The notes beneath the pieces were generated by a model, which was not told where the DNA came from, did no database searches, and saw only the letters and a program-made list of their open reading frames with translations. From Croceivirga sp. (GTDB lineage: Bacteria > Bacteroidota > Bacteroidia > Flavobacteriales > Flavobacteriaceae): a stretch of DNA of 64,000 bases. Shown piece after piece: positions 37,281 through 46,947 of this stretch (positions are counted from its first letter, which is position 1; each line of letters starts with the position of its first letter). A program made the position numbers and the translations under genes. The stretch is taken from contig JANQQQ010000001.1 in NCBI GenBank assembly GCA_028284935.1, forward strand, positions 1-64,000, in the 5' to 3' direction.

Positions 37281-38041
37281 ATAGAATCAATCAAAAACTT
37301 CAAGAGGACAAGAAACTCCTTTCCATATATTTTACGGCGGGCTACCCAAATCTCCATGATACCGTTCCAATCATCAAGGAATTGGAAAAGGCAGGGGTGG
37401 ACATGATTGAAATAGGACTTCCCTTCAGTGATCCTTTGGCCGATGGCCCTACCATCCAAGAAAGTTCGACGGCTGCCCTTACCAATGGAATGCGTACGGA
37501 ATTGCTCTTTGAACAATTGAAAGACGTCCGTAAAAGTGTAACCATTCCCTTAATTCTCATGGGATATTTTAATCCCATGTTGCAGTATGGGGTAGAAGCG
37601 TTTTGTGCTAAATGTGAAGAAATTGGCATCGATGGTATCATTATGCCCGACCTTCCTTTGGATGTCTATAAAGACGAATATGAATCCATTTATAAAAAGT
37701 ATGGTTTAATCAATGTCTTTTTAATTACACCCCAGACCAGCGAAGAACGCATTCGTGCCATTGACCAAGCTTCAGACGGGTTTATCTACATGGTAAGTTC
37801 TGCCAGTACCACAGGGGCCAAAAAAGGTTTTGGGGAGGAGCAAACGGAATACTTTAATAGGATTGCTTCCTTACATCTGGTAAATCCGCAAATAGTGGGT
37901 TTTGGCATTAGTAATTCGGAAACGTTTCAAGCGGCAACCGAGAAGTCCAAAGGGGCCATTATCGGTTCGGCTTTCATTAAACATTTGACGCAGAACGGCA
38001 CAAGTAAAATCGTCGAATTTATTCATGGAATCAAAAACTAG
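37277..38041 (+). CDS. trpA: Tryptophan synthase alpha chain
   Basis: A 254-residue TIM barrel splitting indole glycerol phosphate. The catalytic Glu is in [19 protein letters not shown] and Asp in [12 protein letters not shown]; the phosphate loop includes [12 protein letters not shown] and GFGISN. It overlaps trpB by four bases and ends the operon. Its TAG stop overlaps the stop of the converging kinase gene by four bases, and no terminator is visible between them. Confidence 0.96.
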   Translation: MNRINQKLQEDKKLLSIYFTAGYPNLHDTVPIIKELEKAGVDMIEIGLPFSDPLADGPTIQESSTAALTNGMRTELLFEQLKDVRKSVTIPLILMGYFNPMLQYGVEAFCAKCEEIGIDGIIMPDLPLDVYKDEYESIYKKYGLINVFLITPQTSEERIRAIDQASDGFIYMVSSASTTGAKKGFGEEQTEYFNRIASLHLVNPQIVGFGISNSETFQAATEKSKGAIIGSAFIKHLTQNGTSKIVEFIHGIKN

Positions 38042-39426
38042 GCAACTCCCAAACCTTGGTTTAAGGGAATTGATTTAAAGATTTGAATTTCTGCAGTAAC
38101 ACCATTGCCCTTTTTGGATAAATTCAGGATGGCATTGTTGTTTTTGAGCATACGTTTACAGATAAACAATCCTTTTCCCGATCCCTTTTCCTTTTTGGTT
38201 CCCAAAGAGCTGGTCACCATTTCCCCAGCATTGATTTGTAATAATTTTTTGTCATCAACGTCTTGGGCCACATTGTGCACCCTAAGACTGTAAAACTCAT
38301 CTTCCTCTATATTGTCAATCAAAATACGTTGGTTTTGAGGTGAAAATTTTATGGCATTGGTCATTAAATTCCGAAGGACCGTCTGAAATACTTCCTTCGA
38401 ATAAAAGAGGTTAAATTCCTTATCCACACCATTGACAAGTTTCAATTTTTTTTCATCTAAATTTTGGTCATATTGTTCCCGGATGTTTTCAATTAATTCA
38501 TAAAGGTTAATATCCATATACGACTTTAGGGTCTCATCATTTTGCATGGACCAGTTCAATAGGTTATCCAACATTCCGTAGGTCTTATCTATGGACTGTT
38601 GCAACAGTTCCAAATAGTTTTTTCGGTCCTTGTTGGAATTCGCGTTTCTTATGATGGTGGTCAACATTGAAATATTATGAATAGGTGTTTTAAGGTCGTG
38701 GGCAATTATTTTCATGATATCCTTTCTAAAAGTGGTAAGCTCCATTAATTCTTCGTTTTGCGCCTGTACCAATTGATGCTGCTTTTGCAACTCATTTTGC
38801 AAACGTATCACCCTGCTGAATACAAAAAAGCTAATGGCTCCAACAGAGGAAATTAAAATAAAGGCCAATATGTATTTGCCAATGGATAACTCTGGGTACA
38901 AAATAATGCATGCTGAAATAAAAGCGGTATTGTAGCCAATGACCATAAATTGGTGCCATAGCTTTTCAAAAACAGCCAATAACAGTGCCATAACGAACAC
39001 AATCATCTCAACCCTAGAAAAGTACCCTTCAAAATTCAAGTTGGGGTCCTGCAATCGAAATGGCAAGTAGATCGTCGAGGAAACGATATTGATGTATACC
39101 ATGATGATGAAAAGAACACTCGTGGACATTAGTCTTAATTTCCAACAAACAGAGGAAAGCAGAATGATCGAGAAAACCGCTAAATGCTTGATAGCATACT
39201 TATTAAATCCCCCAATCCCATATTCCGTAAAAAAATTGGTGGCGAGTCCGGTTAAAACCAATACGATGAGGATATGAAAAATGATACTTGACCGGTCAAT
39301 AGTGACAAGCACTTGTTTATCTTTAACAGCTGAAAAGAGATTTGAATTCAAAACGGTAACCTTTAGCAATCTGAACGAAACATGATGTATTTTCTTACAT
39401 TTTCTAATTTTTTTTAGATGAAACAC
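38038..39426 (-). CDS. Membrane-bound sensor histidine kinase
   Basis: About 460 residues: five to six membrane spans at about 50-220 (for example IIFHILIVLVLTGLATNFF, VEMIVFVMALLLAVF, YILAFILISSVGAISFFVF), a coiled coil (RLQNELQKQHQLVQAQNEEL), the HisKA box IIAHDLKTPIHNIS, then N box LMTNAIKFSP and G box GSGKGLFICK. The N-terminus has no periplasmic sensor domain. The start is uncertain: the ATG at 39426 overlaps the divergent M20 gene by nine bases, and a downstream TTG or GTG is possible. No response regulator is adjacent, so it is an orphan kinase. Confidence 0.85.
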   Translation of the reverse strand: MFHLKKIRKCKKIHHVSFRLLKVTVLNSNLFSAVKDKQVLVTIDRSSIIFHILIVLVLTGLATNFFTEYGIGGFNKYAIKHLAVFSIILLSSVCWKLRLMSTSVLFIIMVYINIVSSTIYLPFRLQDPNLNFEGYFSRVEMIVFVMALLLAVFEKLWHQFMVIGYNTAFISACIILYPELSIGKYILAFILISSVGAISFFVFSRVIRLQNELQKQHQLVQAQNEELMELTTFRKDIMKIIAHDLKTPIHNISMLTTIIRNANSNKDRKNYLELLQQSIDKTYGMLDNLLNWSMQNDETLKSYMDINLYELIENIREQYDQNLDEKKLKLVNGVDKEFNLFYSKEVFQTVLRNLMTNAIKFSPQNQRILIDNIEEDEFYSLRVHNVAQDVDDKKLLQINAGEMVTSSLGTKKEKGSGKGLFICKRMLKNNNAILNLSKKGNGVTAEIQIFKSIPLNQGLGVA

Positions 39427-40920
39427 ACCTTTTTCGTCCTACTTTTCCTGACCCTTAAAATCACTATTGGACAAGACTTGGATAGCGTTGCCTTGAAGTC
39501 ACAGGTTGCGGAATCCATAAAAAGCCTTAGGGATTTTGTTGCGTTGCCCAGTGATGCATTAAATGCCGATGATATTGAAGACAACATTATCTGGCTTAGA
39601 AAACAGTTTGAAAAAAGGGGATTCAATACCGCTGAATTGGAAACCGATAATCTTCCGCTATTTTTTGCTGCCCTGCCCGTAGATGATGAGAAGCCCACGG
39701 TACTGTTCTATATGCATTTCGATGGGCAACCGGTTGACCCGAGTAAATGGGACCAGCCTAATCCTTACCAGGTAGTTCTTAAGAAACCTGTTGCAAATGG
39801 CTTTGAAAGGGTTTCTTTTGATGCATTGGGGGATGATATCAATTACGATTGGCGCCTTTTTGGTCGTACCACCTCTGATGATAAGGGTCCCATTGTGATG
39901 CTATTGCACGCTTTGGACCTGCTCAAGGAAGATGGGAGTGAAATCCCCTGGAACATTAAAGTGATATTGGATAGCGAAGAGGAAAAGGGCAGCAAGCCTT
40001 TGCCAAAAGCGGTCAAGGAATATCGCGATCTTTTGGAGGCGGACTTTTTGGTCATCAATGATGGCCCCATGCATCCCTCAGGAAAACCAACCCTTATCTA
40101 CGGTTGTCGTGGTATTACCACTCTGACCTTGACCACACATGGCCCATTCAAACCCCAACACAGTGGGCATTTCGGCAATTATGCCCCCAATCCAGGATTT
40201 CAATTGGCACAATTGCTGGCAACCATGAAAGATAAGGATGGAAGGGTCACCATTCCCGGTTACTATGACGGCATAATCATAAACGAGGAGGTAAAGACCA
40301 TCCTAAAAAGTGTCCCGGATGATGATAAAAAGATATCGGAACGCCTTCAATTTAAAACAGCGGAAAAAGTAGGGGGCTTTTATCAGGAAGCATTGCAGTA
40401 CCCAAGTCTCAATATTCGGGGGTTGGGTTCTGGCTGGATCCGTGATGAGGCAAGGACCATTGTTCCAGAAAGTGCCACTGCAGAATTGGATTTGCGCTTG
40501 GTCCCCGAGACCGATGGGAACCGTTTAAAAGACTTGGTCAAAAGCCATATTAAGAAGCAAGGCTATCACATCATCGATCATAAACCCAGCAAAGAGGAAC
40601 GCATCGCATATGATAAGATTATCACCGTAAAAGAGGGCAGTGTTACCGACGCTTTTAGAACGGATTTGGACAATCCCTTCGGTCAGTTTTTATTGAAGAC
40701 CCTAGAGAAAACCTTTGGTGAAGATGTGGTGCAAATTCGGATTATGGGGGGTACTGTCCCCATAGCCCCTTTTATTAACGAACTTCAGATTCCCGCTTTT
40801 GTGGTTCCCCTAGTGAACGCAGATAACAATCAACACAGCCCCAATGAAAACCTAAGGATTGGCCAACTGGCCTATGGGATAAAGGCATTTTATAGCGTAT
40901 TGCTAACTAAAAAGGAGTAA
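39418..40920 (+). CDS. Exported M20 family metallopeptidase
   Basis: A 500-residue M20-type peptidase with a signal peptide (MKHTFFVLLFLTLKITIG). Metal and catalytic features visible are the first ligand motif FYMHFDGQPV, the bridging Asp of GRTTSDDKGP, the catalytic EE in LDSEEEKGSKPLP and a final His in ADNNQHSPNENL. The dimerisation domain lies between. It probably cleaves dipeptides or oligopeptides in the periplasm. Single gene, divergent from the kinase. Confidence 0.88.
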   Translation: MKHTFFVLLFLTLKITIGQDLDSVALKSQVAESIKSLRDFVALPSDALNADDIEDNIIWLRKQFEKRGFNTAELETDNLPLFFAALPVDDEKPTVLFYMHFDGQPVDPSKWDQPNPYQVVLKKPVANGFERVSFDALGDDINYDWRLFGRTTSDDKGPIVMLLHALDLLKEDGSEIPWNIKVILDSEEEKGSKPLPKAVKEYRDLLEADFLVINDGPMHPSGKPTLIYGCRGITTLTLTTHGPFKPQHSGHFGNYAPNPGFQLAQLLATMKDKDGRVTIPGYYDGIIINEEVKTILKSVPDDDKKISERLQFKTAEKVGGFYQEALQYPSLNIRGLGSGWIRDEARTIVPESATAELDLRLVPETDGNRLKDLVKSHIKKQGYHIIDHKPSKEERIAYDKIITVKEGSVTDAFRTDLDNPFGQFLLKTLEKTFGEDVVQIRIMGGTVPIAPFINELQIPAFVVPLVNADNNQHSPNENLRIGQLAYGIKAFYSVLLTKKE

Positions 40921-41121
40921 GGTACCTATTTAAAAGCACTTCCTTTCGTGTATCAAGTGGCAGGAAGCAACAACGCCAATACTACAATTACTTTTATCAA
41001 ATTTTACCAAAAGTCAACTTTTTAAAGCTTTTACAACAGGTTTGGAAACATTGGCAACTTCCCCATACGTTTTTGGACTTCAGAAACGTTGGTAACGAAA
41101 TTAATCCCCTATTTCTAAGCC

Positions 41122-42771
41122 ATGAATTTCAAAAAAGTTGCCTCACTATATTTTTTTATTTTAATGCTAGGCATTGGTTGTTCCGAGGACAATACTGTAG
41201 ATAGTCTTATTGACGAACAAATGCCCGAAGAGCAAAATACCGAAGAACCTGTTGATTCGTGTGAAGGCATCACCTGTCAGAATGGTGGAAATTGTGTCGA
41301 TGGGACTTGCGAATGTCCTGAAGGTTTTGAAGGGGAGTTTTGTGAGACCCCTCTTGACCCCTGCCAAGAAATTAACTGTGAAAATGGGGGAACCTGTATT
41401 GATGGAACTTGTTCCTGCCCTGATGGTTTTGAAGGGGAATTCTGTGAAACATTTAATGATCCCTGCACTGACGTGCGCTGTGAAAATGGGGGAACCTGTA
41501 TTGATGGAACCTGCGCTTGTCCAGATGGGTTTGAAGGAGAGTTTTGCGAACAGATTTCGGGCCTTAGTTTCCAAACTGAATTCGGTTCAGAAGAAACCCT
41601 TAATGTGGTAACTAACGGGATTTTTGCCATTTGGTGGAGTCCAGATTTTGACCATGCAGGGGATACACCTCAGATGTTTGAATACCTAAATAAAGTAAGA
41701 CAAGACTGCTTAGCTATTTATGGTATGGAAGACCCACCAAATCCCCAAAATGGTTTTTATTATAATGTTTACATACATCACGGTTTGGATGAAACTGTAT
41801 TGCCCACCTATTGGGGCAACGGTCAGGGTACGGACACCTACGGTATGCCATATCTAACGCTACCGCATACCGCCAATGTAGATTATGCCAATCTTTCCCA
41901 TGAAGGTTTCCATATCTTTCAGTACAATGCCAACTCTCCCGGTTTTGATTATTCAGGGGACTCCCAATGGTATGTGGAATCCTCAGCGCAATGGTATATG
42001 TCCCAAAATGTACCCAACGAAATCAATACCTTTATTGAAGCGGGTACCATTTATTCAAATCCACATGTTGCCCTATGGCATAGTTTCAGTAATGAAGCTC
42101 CCGGCGACCCAAGGGATTGGTTTTTTCAGGTTAGACAGTATGGCATGCATTTGTTGCTTCATTATTTGACCGAAGAAAGGGCCGTAGATCCTCAATTAAT
42201 AACCAGTGGATATTACGCCAATACTTCCCTTCTACCACAAGAATACTTGTACGTGGGTATGGGAGGAGATACCTTTAGAACCTATTTTGCCGATTGGGCC
42301 GCACGAAATACCGGAGGCTTTGACTACTTTTCTCAAGAACAGTTGGATAGGGCCTGGTACGAAATGGAGGCTGTTGGTGACCCAGATAACAGTAATCCTT
42401 ATGTATTGGAACTTTCCGATGATGAGGCAAGCGGAACATTTAGTCCTTCTGAGTCACTAAGACCTAGGGGCTGGGCCTATAATGTGATTAAAATCAATAA
42501 TTCTTCCAATACCACTTACACCTTTGCCCTCATTGGAGAAGCAACAGGTTCTGAAGGAGCGAACGCACATTTTGAAGCTAGGGTGGTTGTTAAAAATTCC
42601 AACGGTTCAGTGAATTATATTGATTTCTCAATGAACAACGCTTTGAATGGAACGGCTTCTGTAGATGTATCTGCAAGTGATACCGAAGTGTATTTGGATA
42701 TCGTTTCCGTACCACAACATTTTACGGGTAATCAAACATACAACTACGAGGTAGAAATCAGTCGTCAATAG
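41122..42771 (+). CDS. Lipoprotein with three EGF-like repeats and a putative HExxH metallopeptidase domain
   Basis: This 549-residue protein has a lipobox (GIGC), an acidic linker, then three EGF-like modules at about 47-78, 83-112 and 117-146, each with C-x4-C-x2-GG-x-C-x4-C-x-C-x(2)-GF-x-G-x-FC. The rest is a metallopeptidase-like domain with HEGFH at about 259-263 and a likely third ligand in WYVESSAQWY about 24 residues on, a gluzincin-like spacing. The C-terminal 150 residues look like a beta-sandwich (SDDEASGTFSPSES). I infer a surface protease or adhesin. The EGF modules are nearly identical, suggesting recent duplication. Confidence 0.75.
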   Translation: MNFKKVASLYFFILMLGIGCSEDNTVDSLIDEQMPEEQNTEEPVDSCEGITCQNGGNCVDGTCECPEGFEGEFCETPLDPCQEINCENGGTCIDGTCSCPDGFEGEFCETFNDPCTDVRCENGGTCIDGTCACPDGFEGEFCEQISGLSFQTEFGSEETLNVVTNGIFAIWWSPDFDHAGDTPQMFEYLNKVRQDCLAIYGMEDPPNPQNGFYYNVYIHHGLDETVLPTYWGNGQGTDTYGMPYLTLPHTANVDYANLSHEGFHIFQYNANSPGFDYSGDSQWYVESSAQWYMSQNVPNEINTFIEAGTIYSNPHVALWHSFSNEAPGDPRDWFFQVRQYGMHLLLHYLTEERAVDPQLITSGYYANTSLLPQEYLYVGMGGDTFRTYFADWAARNTGGFDYFSQEQLDRAWYEMEAVGDPDNSNPYVLELSDDEASGTFSPSESLRPRGWAYNVIKINNSSNTTYTFALIGEATGSEGANAHFEARVVVKNSNGSVNYIDFSMNNALNGTASVDVSASDTEVYLDIVSVPQHFTGNQTYNYEVEISRQ

Positions 42772-42956
42772 TAAGACTTTGGCTGCGAGAGGTGCTTATG
42801 CCTAATTCTTAGCTTGTGGTCTTATTGCTGTGACGCGAAAGCACCACGGCGTTCTTATTCAGTTTTGAAGGTCTCTTAATCTAAGTATTTAGGCGATAAG
42901 TATTGTACTAAGGACAAACTTTTTGTTTTACTAAAAAAGGTCACTAAACGTAGTTT

Positions 42957-44240
42957 TTGACTAAATTTCTGTTAGTGAAAAATTCATTCTTCTTATACTT
43001 ATTATTCCTGGTACTATCGCTTAGTGCAATGGCTCAACAAGACCTCAGCGAACCTATCAAAAAGCAAATTAGAGTAATAGATGATAAAACTAATCTTAAC
43101 GAGAGGTATGGGTTTCTGAAAGATGTCATTAAAAATCATAGAATAATGGCCCTTGGTGAGCAAACGCACACCCCAGATGAATCATTTAAGATTAGGGTAG
43201 AATTGATTCAGTACTTACTGGAAAATGAAGGTTTTGAAGTCATAATTTTTGAAGCCGGTATGTTTGATCTCCACCTCGCCAATAAAAAGGTGAAGAAGAG
43301 CAGGAATATAAGTCATTTACAAAGTTCACTTTATTGGTTTTGGGGGAATACCGTTCAGCACAAAAAGCTTTTTAGGTATTTAAGAACGAAACTTAAAAAT
43401 GGTCAAAATATTGATTTTGCTGGCTTCGACGTTAAACCCCCTTCCAATCAAAACGCTTTAAAAAACACCTACGTAAAAGCATTAAGGGAACAACTGTTAA
43501 ATGGCATTGATCATAACGATTCCAAATTTCAGGAGTACATGACAACGGTTACGGCCATTGAAGAAAATAGAAAAAAAGGAGGTGTTCATCTATTGGTATT
43601 CGAGATGACCGAAAAGCAGAAAAAACGTTTTTTGTACCTGAGTCAACACTTTCAAAAAGTATTGCTTGAATCAGGAAACCACTACTGGAGTCAAATCATA
43701 CGAACTGTCGATGAGGGTGTAGTACTTTATGCCGATTATTCCATTCAAAAAGCCGCGTTGGACCCTAACCTCCTTTTGGGAATGAACAACCAAAGGGATC
43801 GTCTTATGGCAGAAAATCTCAAGTATTTATTGAATGAGGTATATGGTGATAAAAAGGTAATACTCATTGGGGCCAACTATCATTTTGCAAAGGATGTAAG
43901 CAAAATAAGTCCCTCAAATGCATTTAGCTATGACGTATCAAAGGCCATCACCACTGGTCAAATTCTAAAATCCGAATTGAAGGAAAAAATTTTTACGATT
44001 GGTTTCATGGCGCCAGAGAATATTATTTGCTGGGAAAAAAGAGACCTCTCACGAACATCTTTAGGTTGTATGCAAAAGGACTTAGGCTACAAAATTGCAT
44101 ATCATCCCTTATATAAATGGAACTTGGAACAACCCAATGTAGGCAGTCAAAGGGTCATTAAACTATTTTCTCCGAAAAGTCCTTCCAAACACCCCAATTG
44201 GAATGAGGTTATGGACGCGGTGATACTGATGGAAAAGTAA
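42957..44240 (+). CDS. Erythromycin-esterase-like exported protein
   Basis: A 427-residue protein related to the erythromycin esterase (EreA-like) family: IMALGEQTHTPDESFKIRVE with the conserved Glu and His, EVIIFEAGMFD, FAGFDVKPPSNQ and VILIGANYHFAKD. It has a signal peptide (FFLYLLFLVLSLSAMAQQ), unlike cytoplasmic macrolide esterases, so resistance is unlikely; a cell-envelope hydrolase is a better guess. No ATG fits: the frame opens at TTG 42957 and GTG 42975 gives a neater signal peptide (MKNSFFLYLL). The substrate is unknown. Confidence 0.72.
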   Translation: MTKFLLVKNSFFLYLLFLVLSLSAMAQQDLSEPIKKQIRVIDDKTNLNERYGFLKDVIKNHRIMALGEQTHTPDESFKIRVELIQYLLENEGFEVIIFEAGMFDLHLANKKVKKSRNISHLQSSLYWFWGNTVQHKKLFRYLRTKLKNGQNIDFAGFDVKPPSNQNALKNTYVKALREQLLNGIDHNDSKFQEYMTTVTAIEENRKKGGVHLLVFEMTEKQKKRFLYLSQHFQKVLLESGNHYWSQIIRTVDEGVVLYADYSIQKAALDPNLLLGMNNQRDRLMAENLKYLLNEVYGDKKVILIGANYHFAKDVSKISPSNAFSYDVSKAITTGQILKSELKEKIFTIGFMAPENIICWEKRDLSRTSLGCMQKDLGYKIAYHPLYKWNLEQPNVGSQRVIKLFSPKSPSKHPNWNEVMDAVILMEK

Positions 44241-44272
44241 AGTTCAAATTTAAAAATTGGGCCCATAAAACA

Positions 44273-46834
44273 CTAAGCCGAATTCCTACTCGCATTAATA
44301 TTACCATATAACGAACGTGTTACAATTTTCTCGTATAGCGCTTTCAACTCCGTATTTTGGGCAATATGATACAATGCATTTTGTTGAATCACCAATAAAG
44401 GCAGTACTATTTTTTCTCGAATTTTGACCGATTCCCTGGACACAGCCTCATTTTCCATTAAAACTTTACTTCCCGAAATCTGTAGCAGCATGGTCTTGGA
44501 CAACTGATATTCGTCGTGAAGTATATTCCAAAATTCCCCGAACTCCCCATCTTCCCTAAGATAACTGGTCAAGTTAAAATTGGTCTTGGACAATGCCATC
44601 ATACTATTATGCATCAATGCCCTGAAAAACGGAATATCCCTGTAAAGTCCTTTGACCTCATTAATGCGTCCATGGTCTTTCAGGGTCTGAATGGCCGTTC
44701 CCAAACCAAAATACCCTGGGACATTCTGTTTCAACTGGCTCCATGATCCCACAAACGAAATGGCTCTTAAATCGGATAAGGTCAATTGTTTTTTGTTGCC
44801 TCGTTTACCCGGACGACTACCAATATTGGCCTTGCCATAATACTTCAATGTACTTCGATGCTCCAAATAAGGGATAAACTTATCATGTTCCTTAAGTGCC
44901 TCATATTTTTCAAAACTCAATTCCGAAAGCTCTTCGATCAATTTCCGCTGGGCTGCTGAGATTACATGCTCTTTACCAAACAAATTGTTGGTCAAACCTG
45001 CCGTTAACATCTGCTCGGCATTATGAATGAACTGTTCTTTGGTACCGTAGGTACTTGTAATCGTCTGCCCCTGAATCGTTAACTGAATTTCGTGGTTGGC
45101 CACATCTTTGGTCTGAGCTGCATAAAAGCGGTGTGTTTTCCCTCCTCCTCTGGCCGGTGGTCCACCGCGACCATCAAAAAACAGTGCCTTGATTCCGTTT
45201 TTCCTACAAACCTTACTTAAAGTTTCTTTGGTTTTGAGAATGCTCCAATTGGCCTTGAGATAGCCACCATCCTTAGTGCCATCTGAAAATCCAAGCATCA
45301 TGGTATGGGTATCTTTTCTCCTGCCCAGATGTTCCCTGTAGACAGGCGTATCAAATAACGTCTGCATAACACTCTCCGAAGCTTCCATACCCTTCATGGT
45401 CTCAAAAAGAGGAATGATATCAAAAGTAATTTCATCCGTTCTCCATCCGCACCAACGGAAAAGTCCAAAGACGAAGAGCACCGCAAAAATGTCCTCCGAA
45501 TTACTAATGATGTAACGGTTGCATCCGTCTTCTCCATTTCTTCGTTGAATTTCCTTGAGATTGGAAATATTAATAAGGGTTTCCCGGGCCACTTCATCTT
45601 CAATGGCATGCATTTTAAATGTCACATGTTCTTCCAAAAGCAGTTTTGCCAATGCCTGATCGGATAGCTCATCCAAAGAAGAAACAATATGACCGCTCTG
45701 TTTTAAAATGGATTCTACTGCGGCGTAATGTTTGCTATGATCCTGACGAATATCAAGTACTGCGAAATGTGTTTTGAAAATATGGACTTTATCCAAAAGC
45801 CTATTTAAACCATCAAGATGAAGTGAATGATAGTCTTCAATTAGAATGCGCTTAATTTCTTCCAATTTCTCAACAATTTCCGGGTACGAAATCAAGTAAT
45901 TCTCTTGAAACATGGCCCGATACAGGCTTCCATTAAGGGCGTTTAGGGGCTTTTGCACTCCCTTGAACGTTAGTTTTCCACGTAAGACCTTGAGCTCGTT
46001 ATAGTAACACTTCATTAACGTGATTCTAAGCTCGTCTGCTACCTGTTGCGTAATCTTGGCCGTCACAAAAGGATTACCATCACGGTCGCCTCCGGGCCAA
46101 AATCCCAATTTTATGATATCGTAATTATCAAAGGTCGCCACATGGATATTGCTTTTGATGTAATCAAAAAGTTCTCCAATGGCATTGTAATACGTATTTC
46201 TTAATAGGTGGATAATATTCTTGGCCTCATCAAGTGGGGTGGGTTTATCGGTATTGATCAAAGACGTTAAACCCAATTGTTGCATGGTCAAGTCAAGGTC
46301 ATCGATTCTGTTTTCATCGATTTGATTTCTCAACTCCTTAATAATATCCAGAATCGCTGGAGAATAGAATTGTGTGGGGTGCGCGGTCAGTACAATTCTT
46401 GCACTGAACGACGACAGCTTTTTGGCAATCTTGTCCCAATTCTTATGTTGATCTACCAACTCAAAATAGTCATTTATGGACAGGGAATCCGTGTATTCCT
46501 GTAGTTTGGGAAACGCGGCGTCTTCAACACTGTCAAACAATACTACTTGACGCTCCACATACTGAATGATTCGGAACATAAAATCAATTCGTTCCTTTTC
46601 ATCTTTTAAGTCCGTGAAATTGGCAAAAAAATCTTCCATGATTTCCTGCGGTTTCTCACCGTTGGCCAGGCCTTTTTCACATTGATCGAATAGCAAAGGA
46701 ACCAACATGCTGACATTTTCCATATCGGCATAAGGCAAACTCAAAAAGAGACTGTTGTAGATATTGAATCGATTGGTAACCGATTTTTTGAATTCCTTTA
46801 GTCTTTTGTCTTGTTGGATTTTATCCGTGACCAT
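44273..46834 (-). CDS. ppc: Phosphoenolpyruvate carboxylase (divergent)
   Basis: An 853-residue PEPC homolog that would make oxaloacetate from PEP and bicarbonate. Recognisable motifs are VLTAHPTQFYSPAIL (catalytic His), WPGGDRDGNPFVTAKI, LDIRQDHSKHYAAVE, FSDGTKDGGYLKANW and FFDGRGGPPARGGGKTHRF. Unusual residues: the His of the canonical FHGRGG loop is Asp, the E of TAHPTE is Gln, and the C-terminus ends INASRNSA where the enzyme usually ends RNTG. The rest of the active site is kept, so I call it PEPC but activity should be tested. Confidence 0.85.
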   Translation of the reverse strand: MVTDKIQQDKRLKEFKKSVTNRFNIYNSLFLSLPYADMENVSMLVPLLFDQCEKGLANGEKPQEIMEDFFANFTDLKDEKERIDFMFRIIQYVERQVVLFDSVEDAAFPKLQEYTDSLSINDYFELVDQHKNWDKIAKKLSSFSARIVLTAHPTQFYSPAILDIIKELRNQIDENRIDDLDLTMQQLGLTSLINTDKPTPLDEAKNIIHLLRNTYYNAIGELFDYIKSNIHVATFDNYDIIKLGFWPGGDRDGNPFVTAKITQQVADELRITLMKCYYNELKVLRGKLTFKGVQKPLNALNGSLYRAMFQENYLISYPEIVEKLEEIKRILIEDYHSLHLDGLNRLLDKVHIFKTHFAVLDIRQDHSKHYAAVESILKQSGHIVSSLDELSDQALAKLLLEEHVTFKMHAIEDEVARETLINISNLKEIQRRNGEDGCNRYIISNSEDIFAVLFVFGLFRWCGWRTDEITFDIIPLFETMKGMEASESVMQTLFDTPVYREHLGRRKDTHTMMLGFSDGTKDGGYLKANWSILKTKETLSKVCRKNGIKALFFDGRGGPPARGGGKTHRFYAAQTKDVANHEIQLTIQGQTITSTYGTKEQFIHNAEQMLTAGLTNNLFGKEHVISAAQRKLIEELSELSFEKYEALKEHDKFIPYLEHRSTLKYYGKANIGSRPGKRGNKKQLTLSDLRAISFVGSWSQLKQNVPGYFGLGTAIQTLKDHGRINEVKGLYRDIPFFRALMHNSMMALSKTNFNLTSYLREDGEFGEFWNILHDEYQLSKTMLLQISGSKVLMENEAVSRESVKIREKIVLPLLVIQQNALYHIAQNTELKALYEKIVTRSLYGNINASRNSA

Positions 46835-46947
46835 TCCTCTAATTTTACTTCAAAGTTCGTGATAAAGCCTTGATTCCTAAGGTTAATTTAACCAAATCAC
46901 AAATTACCTTTATGACCCTACAAACCTAACAAAGCAATAGGGCTTAA

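Noticed and set aside
41167-41630. Three further frames over the EGF repeats, on both strands, and repeat spacing reminiscent of an array
   Set aside because: The periodicity comes from the three EGF modules in the correct frame; units of about 100 bases with coding constraint are not a CRISPR array.
42772-42956. Possible decayed gene or RNA between the EGF lipoprotein and esterase-like genes
   Set aside because: No open frame, cloverleaf or strong stem could be found in this 185-base gap.
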